This document shows, piece by piece, positions 6,141 to 12,252 of a stretch of DNA of 28,484 nucleotides. Position 1 is the stretch's first letter, and every line of letters starts with the position of its first letter. The translations under genes were made by a program, and so were the position numbers. Source of the DNA: a virus; IMG/VR virus record IMGVR_UViG_3300012920_000189, positions 1 to 28,484 of that record; one strand, written 5' to 3'. Under the pieces are notes generated by a model. It saw nothing but the letters and a program-made list of their open reading frames with translations, did not search any database and was not told the DNA's origin.

Positions 6141-7551
6141 GTACGATTGCGTGAAACAATATCCTATACTGAAAGGGTATCTTGAACACTTTAACCAAGT
6201 GAGTAAGAATAACGAGATACCGGGTTTGATATCTTTCTTTTTCATACTGGGCCAAGCAGCAGTACCTTATGTCAGAATACCTGTCGGTGGTAGCAACCTT
6301 GACCCAAGAGTCAGTATATTTTGGATTCAAGATACTAGGACAGGTAAATCGGCAGCGTACCAAATCATAGAAAGAGTGCTAAAAGAATCAGGAATGCAAA
6401 GCGAAGACTACAACTCCGGTAATGACGCTGCTTTAGTTGGTACACTAATCCCTGACCCCGAATTTGACGGACCAGTAAGAGACGCACCACAAATACCAAG
6501 GCCGGGTATACTGGCTGGTAGAAAAGGGCTTAACTTCGACGAGGGTAGCGTAATCTTGAAGTCTGGTCAACACAATGAAAATACTACCCTATTCCTACAG
6601 TCTGCATTGAACTCAGCAGGTACTGGTCGTAACATACTTACTAAGCACATGGCAAGAGACACATTTAGTGTCAAATCTGAGGTATCTCTATGGATAACTA
6701 CATACCCTCCGAAAGGTATCAAAGAGCATGTTCTTGACAAAGGTATTTTCCAGCGTGTTTTGACATACTGGAGGCATTGGACTCTTGAAATGAAAAAAGA
6801 TATCAATCAATTATTAGCGGAGGCTGTTTACAATATACCGACATACACTGTATCCTTTGAAGAGGTCGTAACTTTCTTTGAGAACATGAGGCGTAAACTG
6901 AAAAGAAGAGTGCTGGAACTATCTGACATTGCGCCACTTGAGTGGGATGAGATGTCAGAAGAAGACCAAGATGTAGTAGTGGGTAACTTGAAGCATTTAA
7001 TGTTCCAGCCAGACGAAGCCTATGTACCAGCACTTATGTCAGCCATTGATGATTATTACAGCGCAGTAGAAGTAATGAGTCCCGACAAACAGGGTATATG
7101 TTCTTCTTTCATCATGGGTCTACAGAACTACACCAATGTACTAGCGCATCATATGGCGATGATTGAAGGAACATGGGTAGTCAGAGGCGACCACATTGAC
7201 ATGGCTAAAGAGATACTTTTAGACTTGTACGGTAACTTGATTCAATGGCTAGAGTCTGAAATAAACATCGGTGCCGGTGCTAGTGAAAAGAAGAAGATGG
7301 AAGGTTACTGGATTAGTGCATTCGGTCAAGCAGAAAAGTTTGACTTTGACGACACTAGAGGTCACGGATGGGCTAAGAAGAAAGAGGTTATGGACAACTT
7401 TGGTAAGATAGCAAACTACAGTAGTCATGCTTCTATCAATGACAAATTCAAATTATATGGCAAAGAAATATTCAAAGATACTCGTGAAGGGGCGAGGATA
7501 TTTATTAGGTTAAACAAAGATGTCAAGCAACCGAAAGGTGGTAACTCATGA
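6118..7551 (+). CDS. P-loop ATPase, probable replicative helicase (DUF3987-like)
   Basis: A 477-aa ATPase. Walker A is WIQDTRTGKSAAY (G76, K77, S78); the residue that is usually Gly/Ala five places before the GKS glycine is Gln. Walker B is LNFDEGS (D141, E142). A sensor-like strand LWITTYPPKG and an Arg-finger-like GIFQRVL (R213) follow. This order resembles the DUF3987 and related primase-associated helicases of phages. The C-terminal half is helical with no recognised DNA-binding domain. The start is ATG 6118 or 6121 behind GAGAGGGAAAGG, inside the end of the ERCC4 gene (23-nt overlap). Since no other helicase lies in the window, it is the best candidate to unwind the viral DNA. A packaging or recombination ATPase is the alternative. 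Confidence 0.7.
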   Translation: MMEHRADKYDCVKQYPILKGYLEHFNQVSKNNEIPGLISFFFILGQAAVPYVRIPVGGSNLDPRVSIFWIQDTRTGKSAAYQIIERVLKESGMQSEDYNSGNDAALVGTLIPDPEFDGPVRDAPQIPRPGILAGRKGLNFDEGSVILKSGQHNENTTLFLQSALNSAGTGRNILTKHMARDTFSVKSEVSLWITTYPPKGIKEHVLDKGIFQRVLTYWRHWTLEMKKDINQLLAEAVYNIPTYTVSFEEVVTFFENMRRKLKRRVLELSDIAPLEWDEMSEEDQDVVVGNLKHLMFQPDEAYVPALMSAIDDYYSAVEVMSPDKQGICSSFIMGLQNYTNVLAHHMAMIEGTWVVRGDHIDMAKEILLDLYGNLIQWLESEINIGAGASEKKKMEGYWISAFGQAEKFDFDDTRGHGWAKKKEVMDNFGKIANYSSHASINDKFKLYGKEIFKDTREGARIFIRLNKDVKQPKGGNS

Positions 7552-7688
7552 GTTTCTGGGATATAGAATGTATATGCTGCGAAAGTGTATTAGGTGATAA
7601 TATCGGAGGCTATTTCATGGGTTACAAGGGTAAGAAGAGGATTGCTGTCTGCGATTGGTGCCTATCTTGTATGTCGGGGGATAACTGA
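7548..7688 (+). CDS. Zinc-knuckle mini-protein, 46 aa
   Basis: A 46-codon gene joined to both neighbours by overlaps: ATGA with the ATPase stop and TGATG with the exonuclease start. This argues that it is real despite its size. It has six cysteines, C8-x-C10-C11 and C35-x2-C38-x2-C41, compatible with one zinc site, plus a Gly/Lys-rich middle. No family is recognised. It fills what would otherwise be a 136-nt gap in an operon with no other such gap. Confidence 0.7.
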   Translation: MSFWDIECICCESVLGDNIGGYFMGYKGKKRIAVCDWCLSCMSGDN

Positions 7689-8293
7689 TGAAGATGCTAG
7701 CGCTCGACATAGAAACTGCTAACTTTAGCCACGATATAGGTGGTTTTGGTCAGACGCATTTATTCGAGCCTACTGTAGTAGCCACATGGGATGGAAATCA
7801 AGGCGTGGTATATTCCAACGAGTCGGTTTCTAAATACTTACCAGAGGGTACTGTAGTCAAAAAAATGCATCCTGAGATAATAGGAGACGACTTAGCCAAG
7901 CATGTCAGCGAAGGCGGTATGGTACTAGGTCATAATTTGAAAAACTTTGACTTACCTATTATCAGAGATGCACTTGATTGCTACACTGTTGGTGAGATAA
8001 TGAAAAAATCCACCGAACAGGTTTTTGATACATCTGTTTTGCTGAAAAGTATAGTGGGTCATGCAGTACCCTTATCAGATGCCTGTTATCACACTTTGAA
8101 CAAAGGTAAACTTATGAACAGTCACGATGCCCCAATAGAGTGGCGCAAGGGTAATTACAGCAAAGTCGCTGAATATTGCTTGAAAGACGCTGAACTCGTA
8201 TACGAACTTTGGAAACATGGTATGGAAGAAGGTTTCGTAAAGGCGAGATGCAGAAAAACGGGGGATGTCAAAGAATACGAGGTGGACTGGTAA
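7688..8293 (+). CDS. Stand-alone DEDDy 3'-5' exonuclease (RNase H-like fold)
   Basis: A 201-aa exonuclease of the DnaQ/PolB-exonuclease superfamily. All motifs are canonical: ALDIETANF (D7, E9), GHNLKNFDLPII (N83, D88) and Y163-CLKD167 giving the DEDDy type; D114 in FDTSVLL is a further conserved-looking acid. It closely resembles the exonuclease domain of family-B polymerases with no polymerase attached. ATG 7688 overlaps the previous stop (TGATG) and is shielded by the 46-aa gene upstream. Within a replication operon it may proofread, or degrade single-stranded ends. RNA as substrate is possible. Confidence 0.88.
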   Translation: MKMLALDIETANFSHDIGGFGQTHLFEPTVVATWDGNQGVVYSNESVSKYLPEGTVVKKMHPEIIGDDLAKHVSEGGMVLGHNLKNFDLPIIRDALDCYTVGEIMKKSTEQVFDTSVLLKSIVGHAVPLSDACYHTLNKGKLMNSHDAPIEWRKGNYSKVAEYCLKDAELVYELWKHGMEEGFVKARCRKTGDVKEYEVDW

Positions 8294-8436
8294 TGTCAAT
8301 GATAGTCTGCGAAGTATGTGAAAGAGATAATTGGTCAGGAATTAGATGCTCTAAACATAGAGTGTGTACTTCCTGTATAGATTCCATATTGGAAAAATAT
8401 TTTGAGAGGGAAAATAATGAACGAAAACGAGAGTAA
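8293..8436 (+). CDS. RING-like half zinc finger mini-protein, 47 aa
   Basis: ATG 8293 follows GAGGTGG and overlaps the exonuclease stop (TAATG). The ligands C6-x2-C9-x9-C19-x2-H22-x2-C25-x2-C28 match the first six ligands of the RING cross-brace consensus, but the last CxxC pair is absent and a charged Lys/Arg/Glu helix follows. It could bind one zinc as a treble clef. The longer in-frame ORF beginning at 8209 runs through the exonuclease and is rejected. The 3' end overlaps the thermosome start by 20 nt, with GAGAGGG inside it acting as that gene's SD. Confidence 0.7.
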   Translation: MSMIVCEVCERDNWSGIRCSKHRVCTSCIDSILEKYFERENNERKRE

Positions 8437-9913
8437 CACAAGCGCAGTGGTGCATAATATAAGAGCAGCAAAAAGAGCCGTAATGACGGTCAAGACAACA
8501 CTTGGCCCGATGGGTATGGACAAAATGATGGTAGATGCCGGTGGTAATGTAATAGTTACTAACGACGGTGCTACTATTCTACAAGAGTTAGACATCAGTC
8601 ACCCTGCGGCTAAAATGGTGGTCGAAGCGGCTAACACACAAGAAAATATCTGCTACGACGGAACGACAAGTACAGTAGTCTTGGCAGGAGAGTTACTGGG
8701 TAACAGTGAACTTCTGTTTAACAAGGGGCTTCATGCCAATATCATTTGTCGTGGTTACAGGAAAGCCTCCAAGTGGGCAACTGACCACATACAATCACTG
8801 GCTTTCAAAGGGTCTAAGCATCTCAGTAATGTAGCAAAGACTTCTATTACAGGCAAAGCGTTAGAATCTAGCGTAGAGCATGTTAGTGGATTATGTGTAG
8901 AGGCGGTCAAGAAAGCAGCAGGTGACTTTGAAAGAATTAGAGTTCTATGTCAGCCGGGCGGTAGCCTAGATGACTCGTCTTGCTTTAGCGGTGTAGTTTT
9001 ACACAAAGAGTTTATGTTACCTGCTATGCCTACCTTACCAAATGGTCAGGCTTTACTAATCAACACTGGCTTGAGTGATATCAAAAGCGATGATAATGTT
9101 CAACTGAATCTTGGCTCTGCTGCTGAATATCAGCAATACAAGCGGCAATCAGGTAGAGAGCAATGGGTAGACAAAGCCAAGGCAATAACTAATCTCCTGC
9201 CAAAGGGAGGCGTAGTATTCGTTAGAGACACTGTCCATGAAGTTGTGGCGGCTACATTAGCCAAGCATAACATATCCATGGTGCACAGAATACCTGAAAG
9301 TAACATGACGGCACTAGCCAAGTTGCTCAACACCACTATTGCCCATACCACAGAAGACCTACAAGAGGCGGTAAAATGCGACGCAGAGTGCAAGACTATT
9401 GGTGATATGAAGTATGTCGTAGTCAAGGGTGAAGGAGAAGTCACTACGCTTATTCTAAGAGGTGCTACTAAGCAAACTCTTGACGAGACTGAGCGTGGCT
9501 TTGAAGATGCTCTCGGTGTAGTCTGCTTGGCTTACAACAGCGATTCGGTTGTCTACGGCGGAGGCTCTGCTTATCTTAATGCAGCGTTGCACTTACGCTC
9601 AAGGGCTGCGGAAGCAGGTGGTAGAGAGCAGATGGCTATCGACGCATTTGCTGACGCATTAGAGTCAATACCGGCTACCATTGCTGAGAATGCAGGTCAT
9701 GACCCACTTGACACTATACTGACACTAAGAAATGAGCACAAGGCGGGTAACACTGACAGCGGCCCAGATATAGAAAACGGCGGTGCTTGTTCGATGAAAG
9801 AGCAAGATGTCTTCGAGCCGCTTGATTTAGTCAAACAGGCTATTCAATCGGCCAGTGAAGTTACAATTAGTATACTACGAATCGACGACATCATAGGAAA
9901 GCGTGGTGAGTAA
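8417..9913 (+). CDS. ths: Group II chaperonin (thermosome) subunit
   Basis: An ATP-driven protein-folding chamber subunit, 498 aa. The equatorial ATP site is clear: TLGPMGMDKMMVDAGG, VTNDGATILQELDISHPAAK and C-Y-D81-GTTSTVVLAGELL, where Tyr replaces the usual Gly before the key Asp. The apical region runs from about VLHKEFMLPAMP to MTALAKLLNTTI. The C-terminal equatorial part has RGATKQTLDETERGFEDAL, VVYGGGSAYLNAALHLRSRA, FADALESIPATIAENAGHDP and SASEVTISILRIDDII. It is shorter than the usual 540-550 aa, mainly because the Gly-Met-rich tail is missing. ATG 8417 is preferred (SD GAGAGGG); a TTG at 8402 has no SD. Viral thermosome genes are known from marine archaeal viruses. With one gene here, a homo-oligomer or mixing with host subunits are both possible. 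Confidence 0.97.
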   Translation: MNENESNTSAVVHNIRAAKRAVMTVKTTLGPMGMDKMMVDAGGNVIVTNDGATILQELDISHPAAKMVVEAANTQENICYDGTTSTVVLAGELLGNSELLFNKGLHANIICRGYRKASKWATDHIQSLAFKGSKHLSNVAKTSITGKALESSVEHVSGLCVEAVKKAAGDFERIRVLCQPGGSLDDSSCFSGVVLHKEFMLPAMPTLPNGQALLINTGLSDIKSDDNVQLNLGSAAEYQQYKRQSGREQWVDKAKAITNLLPKGGVVFVRDTVHEVVAATLAKHNISMVHRIPESNMTALAKLLNTTIAHTTEDLQEAVKCDAECKTIGDMKYVVVKGEGEVTTLILRGATKQTLDETERGFEDALGVVCLAYNSDSVVYGGGSAYLNAALHLRSRAAEAGGREQMAIDAFADALESIPATIAENAGHDPLDTILTLRNEHKAGNTDSGPDIENGGACSMKEQDVFEPLDLVKQAIQSASEVTISILRIDDIIGKRGE

Positions 9914-9914
9914 C

Positions 9915-10016
9915 TTGAGTGATAATCAACTTTCTGTAGAAGAAGAAATACACGCTCAAATGAAAATCTCAGAGATGATACTTGAAGAAAATCCAGACTT
10001 ATTAGAAGAGGAATGA
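9915..10016 (+). CDS. Acidic mini-ORF, 33 aa
   Basis: A TTG two bases after the thermosome stop, preceded by GTGGTGAG, opens a 33-codon ORF. The product is acidic and helical (SVEEEIHAQMKISEMILEEN) and ends Leu-Leu-Glu-Glu-Glu. Its last codons, GAAGAGGAA, are the SD of the following ATG at 10019, the same junction style seen for firm genes. No family is recognised. TTG starts are used elsewhere in this operon (primase), which supports it. Confidence 0.5.
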   Translation: MSDNQLSVEEEIHAQMKISEMILEENPDLLEEE

Positions 10017-10018
10017 TT

Positions 10019-10114
10019 ATGAGACTTTGCTCAAAAAGAGGCTGTTTTAATCTAGCCCATAACGGATTTAGACACTGCTTAGCGTGCCTCCGTGGAAAAG
10101 AAGAGGAAGAGTGA
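10019..10114 (+). CDS. Zinc-knuckle mini-protein, 31 aa
   Basis: ATG 10019 lies 5 nt after an AGAGGAATG ribosome binding site. The 31-aa basic product has C4-x4-C9 and C20-x2-C23 with His14 and His19 between, enough for one zinc knuckle. It ends with four Glu codons that form an SD-like run, although no gene starts right after it. It is the last gene of the long + operon. Function unknown. Confidence 0.55.
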   Translation: MRLCSKRGCFNLAHNGFRHCLACLRGKEEEE

Positions 10115-10139
10115 CCACTCAAATGCACTCGCTTTCTGA

Positions 10140-10186
10140 TGAGTATTACTCAATTAGTTTAAGTATAGTATGGTATACCAAAACTT
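10140..10186 (+). promoter_or_regulatory. TATA promoter for a leaderless gene, with two dyads
   Basis: The only real intergenic gap (10115-10186). TTTAAGTA at 10158-10165, extended by TA, is a good archaeal TATA box and lies at -29 to -22 relative to ATG 10187. Transcription would therefore begin at or beside the start codon. No SD is present before that ATG, unlike almost every other gene here. A 13-nt dyad, TGAGTA-T-TACTCA, lies at 10140-10152 just upstream of the TATA box where the BRE would be. A perfect 10-bp palindrome, TGGTATACCA, lies at 10171-10180 between the TATA box and the start. Both are candidate operators. Confidence 0.6.
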
Positions 10187-10462
10187 ATGGCGGATGAAAA
10201 GAAACCAGAAGAGAGCGAGGGAATACAGATTCCTGATATTGAACAAGCAGCAGTAGTAAAATTAAACGGTATGGATTGGCATATAATCGAACATATATTT
10301 GTTGACTATGTAGGGCAGAATTTCGGTGAATATGCAAAAACTGAAACTGATATAGAAGAACTAAGAAGTAGTGCTATCGGACTTTACAACAGATTCTGTG
10401 CAGCCGAGCATGTCTTTCAAGAATTGAGAGAAGCATTAGTAATAGTGAATATAGACGATTAA
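10187..10462 (+). CDS. Hypothetical protein, 91 aa, with its own promoter
   Basis: Not recognised. An acidic protein with a Lys/Glu-rich flexible N-terminus (about 15 residues), then probable helices across DWHIIEHIFVDYVGQNFGEYA, DIEELRSSAIGLYNRFCAAEH and VFQELREALVI. It has one cysteine and no membrane segment or DNA-binding motif that I can see. It differs from its neighbours in having its own TATA-type promoter and no SD, so it is probably expressed separately from the replication operon. Its TAA stop at 10460-10462 abuts the stop of the convergent - strand operon. A small regulator or host-takeover protein is possible by context only. Confidence 0.8.
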   Translation: MADEKKPEESEGIQIPDIEQAAVVKLNGMDWHIIEHIFVDYVGQNFGEYAKTETDIEELRSSAIGLYNRFCAAEHVFQELREALVIVNIDD

Positions 10463-10720
10463 CTACCTTCCTAACTTCTCAGCCATTTGTCTGAGATAAC
10501 GGGACAGTCTTCCGCCAGCCCTTCTCGATACAGGCTCTGCCTTGCGCTTACGGACACCCTTGAATCCGAGTTGTCCATGAAAGCGTATGTAGTCGCAGAA
10601 AGAACACTGATGTAAGACTACAGGTTCGCCCGATATATAACAGCCCGATATCGACAACGGTAGAGAGATGCGATTACAGTTTTCGCATCTTTGCTTGAGC
10701 ATGTCGATTAGTCTACCCAT
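10463..10720 (-). CDS. Zinc-ribbon protein with basic tail, 85 aa
   Basis: Last gene of the - strand structural operon. C12-x2-C15 and C39-x2-C42, with C27 between, form a zinc ribbon. The remaining 40 residues are strongly basic (KGVRKRKAEPVSRRAGGRLSR). The pattern suits nucleic-acid binding. The ATG at 10718-10720 overlaps the TGA of the 392-aa gene (TGATG) and has GGTGAG upstream; a TTG one codon earlier is less likely. It is the only non-structural-looking gene in this operon, and could be a late regulator or a DNA-packaging accessory. Confidence 0.72.
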   Translation of the reverse strand: MGRLIDMLKQRCENCNRISLPLSISGCYISGEPVVLHQCSFCDYIRFHGQLGFKGVRKRKAEPVSRRAGGRLSRYLRQMAEKLGR

Positions 10721-11898
10721 CAACTCACCGTATGCAAGTCTAATTTATGCCAATCAGCACCGTCATAGACAAACTTAGCATACTTGTTTATTCCGACATC
10801 GACATTTATTTTTGTGGTAGTGCTATGTCCACCAACAGTAGAGTCAAAGTGTAAAGTGTGACTTCCAGCCTTGTGATATACCTCTACAACATGACCTCTT
10901 GGAAAATCACCTGTAGGGTTTATTTTTCTAGCAGCGTCGGTGGTAACTATCCATATATTACCTTGGTCGAAATTGAATGTGACATCTCCACTAGTTGTTA
11001 CAATTTCTAATCTGTTTGGTCCCAAAACATGCGTATCTGTGGAGGGTGTAGCCTGTAAGTTTCTAGGTGACGCAGCATATACTAATCCGTGTCGATTACC
11101 TGCCACATCAGCAGTGTGACTCTGCCATATGGCTCCGAATGGACTGCCAGCAAAATCTCCACCTTCGTTACCAGCAAAGAATGCATCTAAGTCAGCAGCG
11201 GAGTTGATTGAGTTGCTGGGATAAGCGGTATTCCCGTTTTCAGCCTTGGTCATAGGTGTCAAAAAATTGACAGTGTTATCTAAAAATGTCCTGCGGTCAA
11301 AGATGATTGGGTCGTTACCTAAAACACCACTAGTGCTGATTGTGTATCTTAGAACTGCTATGACTGTGCTTTGATGATTGGAGTCTGTATTAGCGGTTAT
11401 ACTAGGGTCAGATAAGAATCGGCTAGGTATCAAAGGGGTTCCTGCTGACGCTACAACAGGTGTGCCTATTTCATACATCACATTGTCTTTCGGTGAACCG
11501 TTACCAACTAGATATACCACTACAAATACCTCTGAGTTTGAAGACGGGTTACTTGGTAAGTCTCCAGAAAAGTTAGAATCCGACTTTACCGTGAACGCTA
11601 CGGTGCCATTCGGACCGCCCGCAAACTTATACAGAATACCATCTATTTTGCAGTAACCCCCGTTGACTGTAATCAAGCCTGCGTTACCTGCTGTGATGTA
11701 ACCGGGTGTACCTGATACAACGCTGTTTCTGAGCGAATGACCTTTGGCACCATCGCTTAATCTCAAAATACCGTTACCGTGTAACCCTTCGTATAGATTA
11801 GTAAGACTAGGACTAGTAAGCCCGTCTCCGTCTCTAAGTCCTTGTGAATTAGAACCGTAGCCCGTTGCGCTTGTGTGTCCTGCTTTTGGATTAGTCAT
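10720..11898 (-). CDS. Beta-rich virion structural protein, 392 aa
   Basis: A probable tail or baseplate component. It is rich in Gly, Ser, Thr and Asn with many short beta strands and no catalytic motif. The N-terminal part (ITAGNAGLITVNGGYCKIDG) resembles the opening region of phage baseplate/fibre proteins that build a trimeric beta stem. The C-terminal part has HVVEVYHKAGSHTLHFDS, a YxKAG[ST] motif also found in the giant protein. The ATG at 11896-11898 overlaps the upstream stop (ATGA) behind GAGGTGGGA. It is placed downstream of the hub-like and 118-aa genes, which suits a distal tail structure. Exact role not determined. Confidence 0.65.
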   Translation of the reverse strand: MTNPKAGHTSATGYGSNSQGLRDGDGLTSPSLTNLYEGLHGNGILRLSDGAKGHSLRNSVVSGTPGYITAGNAGLITVNGGYCKIDGILYKFAGGPNGTVAFTVKSDSNFSGDLPSNPSSNSEVFVVVYLVGNGSPKDNVMYEIGTPVVASAGTPLIPSRFLSDPSITANTDSNHQSTVIAVLRYTISTSGVLGNDPIIFDRRTFLDNTVNFLTPMTKAENGNTAYPSNSINSAADLDAFFAGNEGGDFAGSPFGAIWQSHTADVAGNRHGLVYAASPRNLQATPSTDTHVLGPNRLEIVTTSGDVTFNFDQGNIWIVTTDAARKINPTGDFPRGHVVEVYHKAGSHTLHFDSTVGGHSTTTKINVDVGINKYAKFVYDGADWHKLDLHTVS

Positions 11899-12251
11899 TG
11901 TCCCACCTCTATGATTGCGGTAAATTTAATTTCATTATTGCTTGTTTTTTCTATCGAGTTATAGGTGTATCGGCACAAGTCTGTAGTGTCAGTAGCATCG
12001 GCGGGATTCTTGTATCTGATAACAACTTCCCTTAGCGGTAGCGTGAAACTAACATCTAATGACAGTTTTGCTTCCACCGATAATGTATTGTCGTCTATTA
12101 TCTTAACATCAGGTTTGACAACGACTGCTGGTCTACCTATCCCGCCGTCTTGTTGAGTAGCAACAGTGCCGTCAAATCCAAACACCACTTCATTGATTCT
12201 CGCTCTTAATGTATCTATCAAAAATCTTGTTCCCTCGTCTAATATTGGCAT
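11895..12251 (-). CDS. Small virion-associated protein, 118 aa
   Basis: Not recognised by family. It begins with a helix (GTRFLIDTLRARINEVVFG), then mostly beta strands, including PAVVVKPDVKIIDDNTLSVEAKL, REVVIRYKNP and a final EIKFTAIIEVGQ. This looks like a compact beta-sandwich such as small baseplate or tail-completion proteins have. The start ATG 12249-12251 lies 1 nt after the upstream TGA with GGAGAGG before it, and its stop overlaps the 392-aa gene start. Tight coupling on both sides suggests that the three proteins are made in matched amounts for one structure. Confidence 0.6.
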   Translation of the reverse strand: MPILDEGTRFLIDTLRARINEVVFGFDGTVATQQDGGIGRPAVVVKPDVKIIDDNTLSVEAKLSLDVSFTLPLREVVIRYKNPADATDTTDLCRYTYNSIEKTSNNEIKFTAIIEVGQ

Positions 12252-12252
12252 A

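Noticed and set aside
9130-9444. 104-aa - strand ORF inside the thermosome gene
   Set aside because: Antisense shadow of a firmly identified gene; Ser/Thr/Leu-rich composition without motifs.
10123-10197. 24-codon ORF (ATG 10123) across the promoter region, after the Glu-rich end of the 31-aa gene
   Set aside because: The SD-like run is too far from the ATG, the frame runs through the TATA box and both dyads, and the peptide has no recognisable feature.
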